Positions 19,664-27,209 of a stretch of 64,000 nt of DNA are shown here, piece after piece (position 1 is the first letter of the stretch; each line of letters opens with the position of its first letter). Origin of the DNA: Bacillus horti. Its GTDB lineage: Bacteria > Bacillota > Bacilli > Caldalkalibacillales > JCM-10596. Location: positions 1-64,000 of the forward strand of contig NZ_JAUSTY010000007.1 of NCBI RefSeq assembly GCF_030813115.1, given 5' to 3'. A model generated the notes under the pieces. The model was given only the letters and a program-made list of their open reading frames with translations, was not told the origin of the DNA and searched no databases. A program made the position numbers and the translations under genes.

Positions 19664-20094
19664 GTGAGATGATTAACCAAAAGCTACCAAAGGATCCGTT
19701 TCAGTATAACGGTTTAGCACTGGCCTATATGGGAGATGCCGTTTATGAGATTTATGTTAGGAGGCATCTTCTGCATCTGGGAGGGACAAAGGCTCATATG
19801 CTTCATGTGCAGGCCACAAGCTATGTGTCAGCAAAGGCTCAGGCCCATGTTCTGGCTGATATTCTTGAACGGGGTTGTTTAACAGAACGAGAGCTTGATG
19901 TGGTTAAGCGTGGTCGCAATGCCAAGAGTGGGACAAGTCCAAAGAATACGGAGCTAAAAATCTATCGTCAAAGCACAGCGTTTGAAAGTTTAATCGGCTA
20001 TCTCTATTTAATGGATCAGAACGATCGTTTAGAGGAAATCATTAGCATGGCATTTTCAATACTTGAAGGGAAAGGGGAGGCAGGACATGAGTGA
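19660..20094 (+). CDS. mrnC: Mini-ribonuclease III
   Basis: 144 residues: a single RNase III catalytic domain without a dsRNA-binding domain. It matures the ends of 23S rRNA in Bacillus. [20 protein letters not shown] (~18-37) carries the catalytic-site aspartate, and [13 protein letters not shown] is the second conserved region. The ATG overlaps the cysS stop; the end overlaps the rlmB start by 8 bases. Confidence 0.94.
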   Translation: MSEMINQKLPKDPFQYNGLALAYMGDAVYEIYVRRHLLHLGGTKAHMLHVQATSYVSAKAQAHVLADILERGCLTERELDVVKRGRNAKSGTSPKNTELKIYRQSTAFESLIGYLYLMDQNDRLEEIISMAFSILEGKGEAGHE

Positions 20095-20830
20095 GGAATG
20101 GATTGGGGGGAAGAACCCCATATTAGAAGCGCTTCGTGCAGAACGTCCAATCAATAAAATTTGGGTCGCAGAAAACTCGGTTCAGGGAGCAATGAAGGAG
20201 CTGTTGCAACTTGCCAAAGCTCAAAATATTGTGGTTCAAAACGCACCTAAGAAGAAATTGGATCAATTGGCTGGAGAGATTACTCATCAAGGTGTGCTCG
20301 CTTCGGTGGCTGCTTATGAATATGCGGAGATTGATGATCTTTTTGCTCGGGCCAAGGAAAAGAATGAAGATCCGTTTTTCTTAATCTTAGACGAAATCGA
20401 GGATCCTCATAATCTTGGTTCGATCCTGCGTACAGCAGACGCAACGGGAGTGCATGGCGTAATTATTCCTAAGCGTAGAGCTGTGGGCTTAACGGCAACG
20501 GTGGCGAAGGCATCGGCTGGAGCGATTGAATATGTCCCTGTAGCACGTGTAACAAATATTGCCCAAACGATAGATGAACTGAAGGACAGAGGGGTATGGA
20601 TTGCAGGTACAGACGCGCAAGGGAAAGAGGATTATCGACAGGCTACTTTCGGTCTGCCTATTGCTCTAGTGATAGGAAGTGAAGGAAAAGGTATCGGAAG
20701 GTTAATTTTAAAGAAATGTGACTTTACCATTCAGCTTCCACTCGTTGGTCACGTGAACTCCTTAAATGCTTCTGTGGCAGCATCAGTTCTGATGTATGAG
20801 GTGTTTCGCCGCCGGAATCCCGTGGCCTAA
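20087..20830 (+). CDS. rlmB: 23S rRNA 2'-O-methyltransferase RlmB-type (SpoU family)
   Basis: 247 residues: an N-terminal L30e-like substrate-binding domain (~1-80) and a SPOUT methyltransferase domain with the three knot motifs EIEDPHNLGSILRTADATG (~102-120), GSEGKGI (~202) and QLPLVGHVNSLNAS (~221-234). It methylates a G in the peptidyl-transferase region in characterised members. I start at ATG 20087, which has AAAGGGGAGG in front; the frame extends to 20063 without a ribosome binding site. Confidence 0.92.
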   Translation: MSEEWIGGKNPILEALRAERPINKIWVAENSVQGAMKELLQLAKAQNIVVQNAPKKKLDQLAGEITHQGVLASVAAYEYAEIDDLFARAKEKNEDPFFLILDEIEDPHNLGSILRTADATGVHGVIIPKRRAVGLTATVAKASAGAIEYVPVARVTNIAQTIDELKDRGVWIAGTDAQGKEDYRQATFGLPIALVIGSEGKGIGRLILKKCDFTIQLPLVGHVNSLNASVAASVLMYEVFRRRNPVA

Positions 20831-20842
20831 GGGGGGGCCGTC

Positions 20843-21352
20843 TTGGAAGAGGTTCTAGTGGTTGACGGTTATAATATTATTGGGGAAGCGTTCAGCACCA
20901 GTGTCCTTGAAGAAAATGACCTAGAAAAAGGCCGAGACTGGCTGATTGAAAAGCTAGCTGAGTATCAGGGCTTTACGGGAACGAAGGTGTATCTCATTTT
21001 TGATGCTCATATGGTCCAGGGGATAGGGAAAAAGCTGAAGCAGAAGAGGCTAGAGATTATTTTTACGAAGGAAAATGAGACGGCTGATGAACGGATAGAA
21101 AAACTGGTCAGAGAGATCAAAAGGGTACAGCGTAGAATCTATGTCGCTACGTCAGATCATACTGAGCAGTGGGTTGTATTCGGGCAAGGAGCGCTACGTA
21201 AGTCGGCCAGAGAGCTACTTATAGAGCTTAATCAAGTAGAAGGAAAGATTAAGCACACGGTGCAAGAGAAGTACAAGGATAAGCCTAAAAGTAAATTTCC
21301 GCTTAATCCGGAGATGGCAGAACTTTTCGAAAAATGGCGAAGAGGCAAATAA
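20843..21352 (+). CDS. rae1: Ribosome-associated endoribonuclease Rae1 (YacP, NYN domain)
   Basis: 169 residues of NYN/PIN-like fold: VVDGYNIIGE (~5-14) with the first catalytic Asp, LIFDAHMVQG (~51-60), TKENETADERIEKL (~72-85) and VATSDHTEQWVVFGQGA (~105-121). Rae1 cleaves mRNA in the ribosomal A site in B. subtilis. Start is TTG 20843 behind GGGGGGG; no ATG or GTG is suitably placed. It is last gene of the cysE cluster. Confidence 0.9.
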   Translation: MEEVLVVDGYNIIGEAFSTSVLEENDLEKGRDWLIEKLAEYQGFTGTKVYLIFDAHMVQGIGKKLKQKRLEIIFTKENETADERIEKLVREIKRVQRRIYVATSDHTEQWVVFGQGALRKSARELLIELNQVEGKIKHTVQEKYKDKPKSKFPLNPEMAELFEKWRRGK

Positions 21353-21359
21353 CCTGCTG

Positions 21360-21389
21360 TTGACGCTTTTGAGGCTCTTCATGTATAAT
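21360..21389 (+). promoter_or_regulatory. SigA-type promoter of sigH
   Basis: TTGACG (21360-21365) and TATAAT (21384-21389) with 18 bases between, 37 bases before the sigH start. In B. subtilis this promoter is repressed by AbrB; no operator can be recognised here by eye. Confidence 0.75.
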
Positions 21390-21426
21390 GTCCTTACTAT
21401 TGGTCGCTTAGTTCGGGGGGATAAGG

Positions 21427-22077
21427 GTGAATCTAGATTACCAAGTGGCAACTCATGTAGAGTTTGAACGTTTGCCTGATGAAGAGCTTGTGGAGCTTGT
21501 GAGAGATGGAGATTTAGATGCCTTAGAGTATTTGATTCACAAATATAAGAATTTCGTGCGGGCTAAAGCTAGATCTTATTTCCTAATAGGTGCGGATCGA
21601 GAGGATATTGTGCAGGAAGGAATGATTGGGTTATACAAATCCATTCGTGACTTTAAAGAGGACAAGCTTTCTTCTTTCAAGGCATTTGCCGAACTGTGCA
21701 TTACGCGTCAAATCATTACCGCTATTAAGACGGCTACAAGGCAAAAGCACATCCCTCTTAACTCTTACGTTTCTCTAGATAAACCAATTTATGATGAAGA
21801 ATCAGATCGAACCTTACTCGATATTTTGTGTGGGACGAAAGTCACAGACCCTGAGGAACTGATTATTAATCAGGAGGAATTCGACGACATTGAAATCAAG
21901 ATGGGTGAAATTCTAAGTGAGCTAGAAAGAGAAGTGCTGATGCTGTATTTAGATGGCAGGTCCTATCAGGAAATTGCTTTTGACCTTAATCGTCATGTTA
22001 AATCGATTGATAATGCCCTGCAGAGAGTGAAGCGTAAGCTAGAGAGGTACTTAGAAATTCGAGAAGTTTCCCTGTAA
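21427..22077 (+). CDS. sigH: RNA polymerase sigma factor SigH
   Basis: 216-residue sigma-70-type factor for early sporulation, competence and stationary-phase genes. Region 2 holds SYFLIGADREDIVQEGMIGLYKSIRDF (about 55-80; near-identical to characterised SigH), and region 4 is LYLDGRSYQEIAFDLNRHVKSIDNALQRVKRKL. Start is GTG 21427 with GGGGGGATAAGG before it. It has its own promoter and a strong terminator hairpin at 22207-22266. Confidence 0.95.
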   Translation: MNLDYQVATHVEFERLPDEELVELVRDGDLDALEYLIHKYKNFVRAKARSYFLIGADREDIVQEGMIGLYKSIRDFKEDKLSSFKAFAELCITRQIITAIKTATRQKHIPLNSYVSLDKPIYDEESDRTLLDILCGTKVTDPEELIINQEEFDDIEIKMGEILSELEREVLMLYLDGRSYQEIAFDLNRHVKSIDNALQRVKRKLERYLEIREVSL

Positions 22078-22206
22078 TGATTTATGAACGATGGATGCAT
22101 ATATAGGGCGGCTAAGCTCACTCTAAAACTCTGTACAAAAGGTGAGCTGCTAGATTAAGAGAATATCTTTGAACCGGGCTATAATCATCTGGAACGAACA
22201 CAAAAT

Positions 22207-22266
22207 AAAAGGTAGGTAAAAGGTGCTCCAAATGGGAGTGGGATCATCTTTTAGCTGCCTTTTCTC
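22207..22266 (+). terminator. Long terminator hairpin downstream of sigH
   Basis: AAAAGGTAGGTAAAAGGTG (22207-22225) pairs with CATCTTTTAGCTGCCTTTT (22245-22263) over ~18 positions with a mismatch and G-T pairs; CTCC/GGGAG closes the inside and CTCGTTT follows. A weaker hairpin AGCTCAC (22115-22121) / GTGAGCT (22142-22148) lies before it. Confidence 0.65.
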
Positions 22267-22393
22267 GTTTAGGAGAGATGGCCCTATTTTAAGAAAGTAT
22301 GTGATGGTAGTAAATTGGCTAGAATAAACTCTATGACCCTCTATTGGATGAATTGACAGGGCGTATGCGGTGTGATAAAGTATGTGGGTAGCC

Positions 22394-22419
22394 ATGCGTC
22401 AACTGCGCATAGTTTTTTT
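22394..22419 (+). terminator. Second terminator in the sigH-rpmG gap
   Basis: ATGCG (22394-22398), loop TCAACTG and CGCAT (22406-22410) are followed by AGTTTTTTT. Two terminators in one gap suggest a short transcript between them or a fail-safe. Confidence 0.7.
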
Positions 22420-22444
22420 CATTGTGTTTGAAAAACTTGGTTTG

Positions 22445-22522
22445 TCGCCAAGTACGGATGGCGAAAGCTTAGTTTTTCTTATACTATCGACCTGTAGATT
22501 TAATCATCTTCTGATAGTATAA
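22445..22522 (+). promoter_or_regulatory. Two stacked inverted repeats upstream of rpmG
   Basis: TCGCCA (22445-22450) / TGGCGA (22458-22463) and TTATACTATC (22479-22488) / GATAGTATAA (22513-22522), the second perfect over 10 pairs. They lie after the T-tract terminator and before rpmG (22582). The A-rich right flank would make the second one a terminator on the minus strand, but no minus-strand gene is seen. The remainder of the 504-base gap 22078-22581 holds no gene. Confidence 0.45.
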
Positions 22523-22581
22523 AAAAAGCTACTGTCTATGATAGAAATGGAAGATAGAATCAACATAGAGGGGGTGTCTAC

Positions 22582-22731
22582 ATGCGCGTGAACGTTACTT
22601 TAGCTTGCACAGAGTGCAAACAACGTAATTACATTACAGACAAGAACAAGCGAAACAATACAGAGCGTATTGAAATGAAAAAGCATTGCAAATTCTGCAA
22701 CAGTCACACTTTACATCGTGAAACTAAATAG
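22582..22731 (+). CDS. rpmG: Ribosomal protein bL33, zinc-binding form
   Basis: 49 residues, [20 protein letters not shown] at the start, with CxxC pairs at C9/C12 and C36/C39. This is the cysteine-containing C+ form of L33 (large subunit, near the E site). The start is ATG 22582 with GAGGGGGTG upstream. Position between sigH and secE is the usual one. Confidence 0.95.
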   Translation: MRVNVTLACTECKQRNYITDKNKRNNTERIEMKKHCKFCNSHTLHRETK

Positions 22732-22809
22732 TCTATAGCTTATTGAAAGAAAGTAAGCCTACCAATTGAAGCTGTTTGCTCGTGTATGTATTAGTATGGA
22801 GGTGGCGTT

Positions 22810-23022
22810 ATGGGATTCTTATCAAAGATTGGGAATGGATTTAGAAAATCAGCTCATTTCTTCCGTGATGGATGGCTAGAGTTGAAAAAAGTCCGCTGGC
22901 CTAATCGTAAGGAATTAGTGAGCTATACGCTCGTCGTTTTAACAACTGTTGTACTTATAGCAATCTTCTTTACGATCATTGATAGTGGATTATCTGAGCT
23001 TTTAAGAGTCATTTTAGGTTAA
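22810..23022 (+). CDS. secE: Preprotein translocase subunit SecE
   Basis: 70 residues with one C-terminal membrane helix (~40-62) and the conserved cytoplasmic amphipathic segment FFRDGWLELKKVRWPNRKEL (~19-38). It clamps SecY in the SecYEG channel. GGAGGTGG precedes ATG 22810. It is followed by nusG, 53 bases on. Confidence 0.95.
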   Translation: MGFLSKIGNGFRKSAHFFRDGWLELKKVRWPNRKELVSYTLVVLTTVVLIAIFFTIIDSGLSELLRVILG

Positions 23023-23043
23023 ATCTTGTCTTAAACTAACGCT

Positions 23044-23067
23044 AGGGGGGAAGGGACAAACGGTCCC
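23044..23067 (+). promoter_or_regulatory. Shine-Dalgarno plus hairpin in front of nusG
   Basis: The only ribosome-binding-like run, AGGGGGGAA (23044-23052), ends 23 bases before the nusG ATG (23076). A hairpin GGGAC (23053-23057), loop AAACG, GTCCC (23063-23067) fills 15 of these bases and would leave 8 single-stranded. The hairpin therefore appears to bring the site to a functional distance. Confidence 0.5.
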
Positions 23068-23075
23068 ATTTTATA

Positions 23076-23609
23076 ATGGAAAAAAGATGGTATGTTGTCC
23101 ATACTTACTCTGGGTATGAAAACAAAGTTAAAGCAAACCTTGAGATGCGCGTCGAATCGATGAAGATGACGGACAAGATCTTTCGTGTGCTCGTCCCTCA
23201 GGATGAAGAGACGGAAATCAAAGATGGCAAAAAGAAAACCGTTATGAAAAAGAAGTTCCCTGGCTACGTGCTGGTAGAAATGATCATGACAGATGATTCA
23301 TGGTATGTCGTACGTAACACTCCAGGAGTAACTGGATTTATCGGTTCCTATGGCGGCGGATCAAAGCCAACTCCCCTATTACCGGAAGAAGTAACTTCTC
23401 TCTTGAAGCAAATGGGTGTTGAAGAAGCCCGCATCAAGGTTGATTTTGCTCTTCACGAAAACGTGAAGGTGAAGGAAGGCCCTTTTGCCAACTTTATTGG
23501 TATGATTGAGGAAATTTCTGATGAGAAGCAAAAGGTGAAGGTGCGAGTCAATATGTTTGGCCGCGAAACCCCGGTTGAGCTTGATTTTTCTAAAATTGAG
23601 AAAGTCTAA
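23076..23609 (+). CDS. nusG: Transcription termination/antitermination factor NusG
   Basis: 177 residues: NGN domain (~1-110, starting KRWYVVHTYSGYENKVK, with FPGYVLVEM and RNTPGVTGF) and a KOW domain (~125-175, VKEGPFANFIGMIEE). It binds the RNA polymerase clamp; in Bacillales it also promotes pausing. The start is fixed by family alignment (MEKxWYVVHTYSG); no start codon nearer to the ribosome binding site exists in frame. Confidence 0.96.
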   Translation: MEKRWYVVHTYSGYENKVKANLEMRVESMKMTDKIFRVLVPQDEETEIKDGKKKTVMKKKFPGYVLVEMIMTDDSWYVVRNTPGVTGFIGSYGGGSKPTPLLPEEVTSLLKQMGVEEARIKVDFALHENVKVKEGPFANFIGMIEEISDEKQKVKVRVNMFGRETPVELDFSKIEKV

Positions 23610-23769
23610 CGTATAGAAGCACGGTTTGATCTTTACCAGGTCAGTATTCATCATGTTTTTCGTAAAAAAAGATTTGAAAGTTATTTGAAACTATGATAAC
23701 TTTATTATGTTAATCTCTCGGAAGCTTATTTGGCGCTGTAAGGCGCTTTGATACAGATTATGAGAGTGG

Positions 23770-23813
23770 CTTTAGCAAACGGCTAAAGAATAGAGTGGGA
23801 GGGTGTAAAACCC
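23770..23813 (+). promoter_or_regulatory. Hairpins in the rplK leader
   Basis: CTTTAGC (23770-23776) pairs with GCTAAAG (23782-23788), and GGGT (23801-23804) with ACCC (23810-23813), 35 bases before rplK. The nusG-rplK gap is 238 bases and has no clear terminator. The operon is known in other bacteria to be controlled by L1, but the characteristic L1 site seems to be in the rplK-rplA gap instead. Confidence 0.35.
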
Positions 23814-23847
23814 GTTAACCACATCACGGACTAAGGAGGTGTGTCGC

Positions 23848-24273
23848 GTGGCGAAAAAGGTCATTAAAATCGTAAAACTTCAAATTCCAGCTGGGAAAGC
23901 GAATCCGGCTCCACCAGTAGGACCTGCACTAGGTCAAGCTGGTATTAATATCATGGGATTTTGTAAAGAATTTAACGCTCAAACGTCTGACAAAGCGGGT
24001 CTAATTATACCGGTTGAAATTACCGTATTTGAAGACCGTTCATTTACATTTATCTTAAAGACTCCGCCTGCTGCTGTCTTATTAAAGAAGGCTGCTGGTA
24101 TTGAGTCTGGTTCTGGTGAACCAAACAAAAAGAAGGTTGCTACGGTAAAGCGTGATAAAGTACGCGAAATCGCGGAAGCGAAAATGCCAGATCTAAATGC
24201 AGCCAGCGTTGAAGCTGCGATGCTTATGGTTGAAGGTACTGCTCGTAGCATGGGAATCGTTATTGAAGACTAA
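23848..24273 (+). CDS. rplK: Ribosomal protein uL11
   Basis: 141 residues, the family length. Part of the GTPase-associated centre with 23S rRNA. The N-terminal proline-rich motif [20 protein letters not shown] (8-27) and the C-terminal rRNA-binding domain are intact. Start is GTG 23848, 8 bases after AAGGAGG (23833-23839); the GTG at 23839 would overlap that site. Confidence 0.96.
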   Translation: MAKKVIKIVKLQIPAGKANPAPPVGPALGQAGINIMGFCKEFNAQTSDKAGLIIPVEITVFEDRSFTFILKTPPAAVLLKKAAGIESGSGEPNKKKVATVKRDKVREIAEAKMPDLNAASVEAAMLMVEGTARSMGIVIED

Positions 24274-24284
24274 GAAGCAAGCAA

Positions 24285-24337
24285 AGAGGTTAGTTTGGTG
24301 AAGGGATAAGGCTCCCGGTGTCCAGTATCTAACCTCT
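24285..24337 (+). promoter_or_regulatory. Candidate L1-binding hairpin in the rplK-rplA gap
   Basis: AGAGGTTAG (24285-24293) and CTAACCTCT (24329-24337) form a perfect 9-pair stem. Its top carries GGTGAAGGG (24298-24306) opposite CTCCCGG (24312-24318), an asymmetric internal loop that resembles the L1 site of 23S rRNA and L1 mRNA operators. It lies 47 bases before the rplA start. Confidence 0.5.
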
Positions 24338-24383
24338 AAAACGTGGGAGGTTTAACCGCTAACACCACAAGGAGGTAAAGGAA

Positions 24384-25079
24384 ATGGCGAAAAAAGGTAA
24401 AAAATATCAAGAAGCTGCCAAGCTAGTTGATCGCGAAACATCTTATGATCCAACAGAAGCGATTGAGCTAGTGAAAAAAGCAGCATCTGCTAACTTTGAT
24501 GAAACGATTGAGGTAGCTGCTCGTTTAGGAGTAGACCCAAAGAAAGCGGATCAACAGATTCGTGGAGCAGTCGTTTTACCACATGGTACTGGTAAAGTTC
24601 AACGCGTGCTTGTGTTCGCAAAAGGTGAAAAGGCTAAAGAAGCTGAAGCAGCTGGTGCAGATCACGTTGGGGACGAAGATTTAATCAACAAAATTAATCA
24701 AGGCTGGTTCGATTTTGATGTTGTTGTAGCTACTCCAGATATGATGGCTCAAGTTGGTAAGCTTGGACGTGTTTTAGGACCTAAAGGCTTAATGCCAAAC
24801 CCTAAAACAGGAACAGTTACATTCGATATCACAAAAGCGATTAATGAGATTAAAGCTGGTAAGGTAGAATATCGTGTTGACCGTAACGGAAACATTCACG
24901 TTCCAATCGGGAAGGTTTCCTTTGACTCAGATAAGCTAGCTGATAACCTAGCAACAATCGTGAATACGTTAATCAAAGCTAAGCCACCAGCAGCAAAAGG
25001 TGTTTACATGCGTAATGTATCCATCAGCTCTACAATGGGTCCTGGTGTGCGTCTTCAAACAGCGAAATATACAGGCTAA
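24384..25079 (+). CDS. rplA: Ribosomal protein uL1
   Basis: 231 residues. L1-stalk protein and, in many bacteria, translational repressor of its own operon. The two-domain fold is recognisable by [27 protein letters not shown] (central signature region, about residues 118-144). CAAGGAGG precedes ATG 24384. rplK and rplA form one transcription unit. Confidence 0.96.
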   Translation: MAKKGKKYQEAAKLVDRETSYDPTEAIELVKKAASANFDETIEVAARLGVDPKKADQQIRGAVVLPHGTGKVQRVLVFAKGEKAKEAEAAGADHVGDEDLINKINQGWFDFDVVVATPDMMAQVGKLGRVLGPKGLMPNPKTGTVTFDITKAINEIKAGKVEYRVDRNGNIHVPIGKVSFDSDKLADNLATIVNTLIKAKPPAAKGVYMRNVSISSTMGPGVRLQTAKYTG

Positions 25080-25111
25080 GCAAAGCTACTATGATTTTCT
25101 CTATGGTTGCA

Positions 25112-25140
25112 TTGACGCCAGGGTAAATTCATGATAGTAT
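25112..25140 (+). promoter_or_regulatory. SigA-type promoter of rplJ-rplL
   Basis: TTGACG (25112-25117) and TAGTAT (25135-25140) at 17 bases; predicted start ~25147. This places the whole L10 leader in the transcript. Confidence 0.75.
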
Positions 25141-25145
25141 AGGCT

Positions 25146-25303
25146 TTGTGTTTAAAATAGCATATCAACTATACCGTAGACAGAGGGTGCTTTGGTCACA
25201 AAGCTTAAAATCCTTCCGAGGTTTTCATATTCTAGTGTTCTGTGTTTGACACAGATGAACTTGATGATGATCAGCCTTCGACTGTCTATGTCGAAGGCTT
25301 TTT
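25146..25303 (+). promoter_or_regulatory. L10 ribosomal protein leader with attenuator terminator
   Basis: The conserved L10-leader segments CCGTAGACAG (25174-25183) followed by AGGGTGC, and TCCTTCCGAGG (25211-25221), are present. They form the kink-turn site bound by L10(L12)4. A strong terminator follows: GCCTTCGAC (25274-25282) / GTCGAAGGC (25290-25298) plus TTTTT. Excess L10-L12 is expected to favour termination before rplJ. Confidence 0.9.
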
Positions 25304-25356
25304 CTAACGATAACGATACGGGATAGATGAAGATGAAATTGTAGGAGGTGTAAAAA

Positions 25357-25845
25357 ATGGGCGTACGTGAAGAAAAACAACAGGTCGTACAAGAAATTGC
25401 AGCAAAGCTTCGTGAGAGCAAAAGCACAGTGCTTGTTGACTATCGTGGACTTGACGTAGGACAGGTGACAGAGCTTCGTAAGCAATTACGTGAAGCGGGT
25501 GTAGAGATGAAAGTCTACAAAAATACACTTTCTCGCCGTGCTACTCAAGAAGCGGATTTAACAGACCTAGACGCATTTCTAGTTGGACCAACAGCGATTG
25601 CTACTTCTGTTGAAGATGCCATTGCACCAGCGAAGATTTTACATCAATTCGCTAAGAAAAACGAGGATCTTGAAATTAAAGCAGGGATCGTTGAAGGTAA
25701 AATTGTAGATGTGAATGAGATCAAAGCGTTAGCTGATCTACCATCTCGCGAAGGTCTACTTTCTATGTTGCTTAGCGTGCTTCAAGCACCTGTACGTAAC
25801 TTTGCGTTGGCAACAAAAGCTGTTGCTGATCAAAAAGCAGAATAA
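25357..25845 (+). CDS. rplJ: Ribosomal protein uL10
   Basis: 162 residues. Base of the L7/L12 stalk; binds its own leader as a complex with L12. The N-terminal rRNA-binding domain includes [23 protein letters not shown] (about 23-45) and [11 protein letters not shown]. The C-terminal helix binds L12 dimers. TAGGAGGTG precedes ATG 25357. Confidence 0.96.
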   Translation: MGVREEKQQVVQEIAAKLRESKSTVLVDYRGLDVGQVTELRKQLREAGVEMKVYKNTLSRRATQEADLTDLDAFLVGPTAIATSVEDAIAPAKILHQFAKKNEDLEIKAGIVEGKIVDVNEIKALADLPSREGLLSMLLSVLQAPVRNFALATKAVADQKAE

Positions 25846-25910
25846 GCTTCAAATGGTTTGATTAAATAAAAAAATGAATCGATATATATCGATATTACAG
25901 GAGGATTATC

Positions 25911-26273
25911 ATGTCTAAAGAGCAAATTATCGACGCGATTAAAGAAATGACTGTTCTTGAATTAAATGACTTAGTTAAAGCTATTGAGGAAGAATTTGGC
26001 GTAACGGCTGCTGCACCAGTTGCTGTAGCTGGTGGTGGCGGAGCTGCTGCTGCTGAAGAGCAATCTGAATTTGATGTTATCCTTACAAGTGCTGGAGCTT
26101 CTAAAATCAACGTAATTAAAGTTGTTCGTGAAGTAACTGGACTAGGATTAAAAGAAGCTAAAGCTTTAGTTGACGAAGCACCAAAACCAATCAAAGAAAA
26201 AGTAGCTAAAGAAGAAGCTGAAGAAGTAAAAGCGAAGCTTGAAGAAGCTGGAGCTAACGTAGAAGTAAAATAA
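25911..26273 (+). CDS. rplL: Ribosomal protein bL12
   Basis: 120 residues: N-terminal dimerisation helices, an alanine-rich hinge with [11 protein letters not shown] (~44-54), and a C-terminal factor-binding domain with [18 protein letters not shown] (~66-83). It recruits EF-Tu and EF-G. ACAGGAGG precedes ATG 25911. Last gene of the rplJL unit. Confidence 0.96.
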   Translation: MSKEQIIDAIKEMTVLELNDLVKAIEEEFGVTAAAPVAVAGGGGAAAAEEQSEFDVILTSAGASKINVIKVVREVTGLGLKEAKALVDEAPKPIKEKVAKEEAEEVKAKLEEAGANVEVK

Positions 26274-26294
26274 TTTTTCGTAGCCTACAATTTG

Positions 26295-26321
26295 ACCCGC
26301 TGTATTGCACAGCGGGTTTTC
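26295..26321 (+). terminator. Terminator after rplL
   Basis: ACCCGCTGT (26295-26303), loop ATTGC and ACAGCGGGT (26309-26317) form a perfect 9-pair stem followed by TTT. Confidence 0.85.
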
Positions 26322-26373
26322 ATTTCAGGTGGAAGGATTCTTCTTTTTTATTCAGCAGTAAGGAGCGATACGA

Positions 26374-26982
26374 ATGTCCGATCATTATTATTCTAAGCAA
26401 CCTCAAACCTCAAGCCAGGAGGCCCTCCTTCATGTCCGCTTGAGAGATCAAGACCTACGCTTTTACACAGATCGCGGAGTGTTTTCAAAGAAAGGTGTAG
26501 ATTTTGGATCTCAGCTCTTAATCGAGTATGCGGAGGTAGGAGAAGCAGCGCGAATTTTAGATGTAGGCTGTGGGTATGGTCCAATAGGTTTAAGCTTAGC
26601 CAAAGAATCTCCTGCAAGGCAGGTAACGATGGTTGATATTAATGAAAGGGCTCTACACCTATGCCAAAAGAACGCGGAACTAAACCAGCTGTCAAACGTA
26701 AGGATTTTAGAAAGTAATCTATTAGAAAAGCTTCAAGGTCAAACGTTTGATATCATTCTTTCAAATCCGCCGATACGCGCTGGCAAGGATGTGGTTCATG
26801 GGCTGTTCGAGCAAGCGGATGAAGCGTTGAACGATGGTGGAGAGCTATGGGTTGTGATTCAGAAAAAACAAGGCTCGCCGTCTGCTTTTGCCAAGCTAGA
26901 AGAGTTATATGAAAAAGTTGAAGAGGTTACAAAAAAGAAAGGATATCGTATCTTTCGAGCAAAAAAGGGGCAAAAAACATAA
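26374..26982 (+). CDS. Class I SAM-dependent methyltransferase, RsmC-like (YbxB)
   Basis: 202 residues of Rossmann methyltransferase. Motif I LDVGCGYGPIGL (~56-67), acidic VDINERAL and the N6/N2-type active-site motif SNPPIRAGK (~130-138). It corresponds to the RsmC C-terminal half, and the location between rplL and rpoB is conserved in Bacillales. The likely substrate is rRNA guanine N2, which is inferred. TAAGGAGCG precedes ATG 26374. Confidence 0.88.
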   Translation: MSDHYYSKQPQTSSQEALLHVRLRDQDLRFYTDRGVFSKKGVDFGSQLLIEYAEVGEAARILDVGCGYGPIGLSLAKESPARQVTMVDINERALHLCQKNAELNQLSNVRILESNLLEKLQGQTFDIILSNPPIRAGKDVVHGLFEQADEALNDGGELWVVIQKKQGSPSAFAKLEELYEKVEEVTKKKGYRIFRAKKGQKT

Positions 26983-26985
26983 ATA

Positions 26986-27014
26986 TTGACTGGATTTCGG
27001 ATTTGTGATAACCT
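26986..27014 (+). promoter_or_regulatory. Candidate SigA-type promoter of rpoBC
   Basis: TTGACT (26986-26991) and TAACCT (27009-27014) separated by 17 bases. The resulting leader would be ~190 bases, containing the hairpin at 27068-27120. Confidence 0.6.
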
Positions 27015-27067
27015 TATAAAATGCCAATATAGATAGATTTTTAGAATGCCTTTTCTCTGTTTGTCAA

Positions 27068-27120
27068 GTAGATTTATGAAAATTGCAAGGTATGAAAGGT
27101 TTCAATTTCGGTAAATCTAC
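27068..27120 (+). promoter_or_regulatory. Long hairpin in the rpoB leader
   Basis: GTAGATTTA (27068-27076) pairs perfectly with TAAATCTAC (27112-27120). Inside, GAAAATTG pairs with CAATTTC with one bulged A. There is no T run on the plus strand, so it is not a simple terminator. Confidence 0.5.
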
Positions 27121-27209
27121 AATAATAGAGCGTTAGTTTGTAAATGAGGTTACTATAACCCATTTTTTCTTTTTGTTTTCCGCAATACCACGTACGAGGG
27201 GTGAATGAT

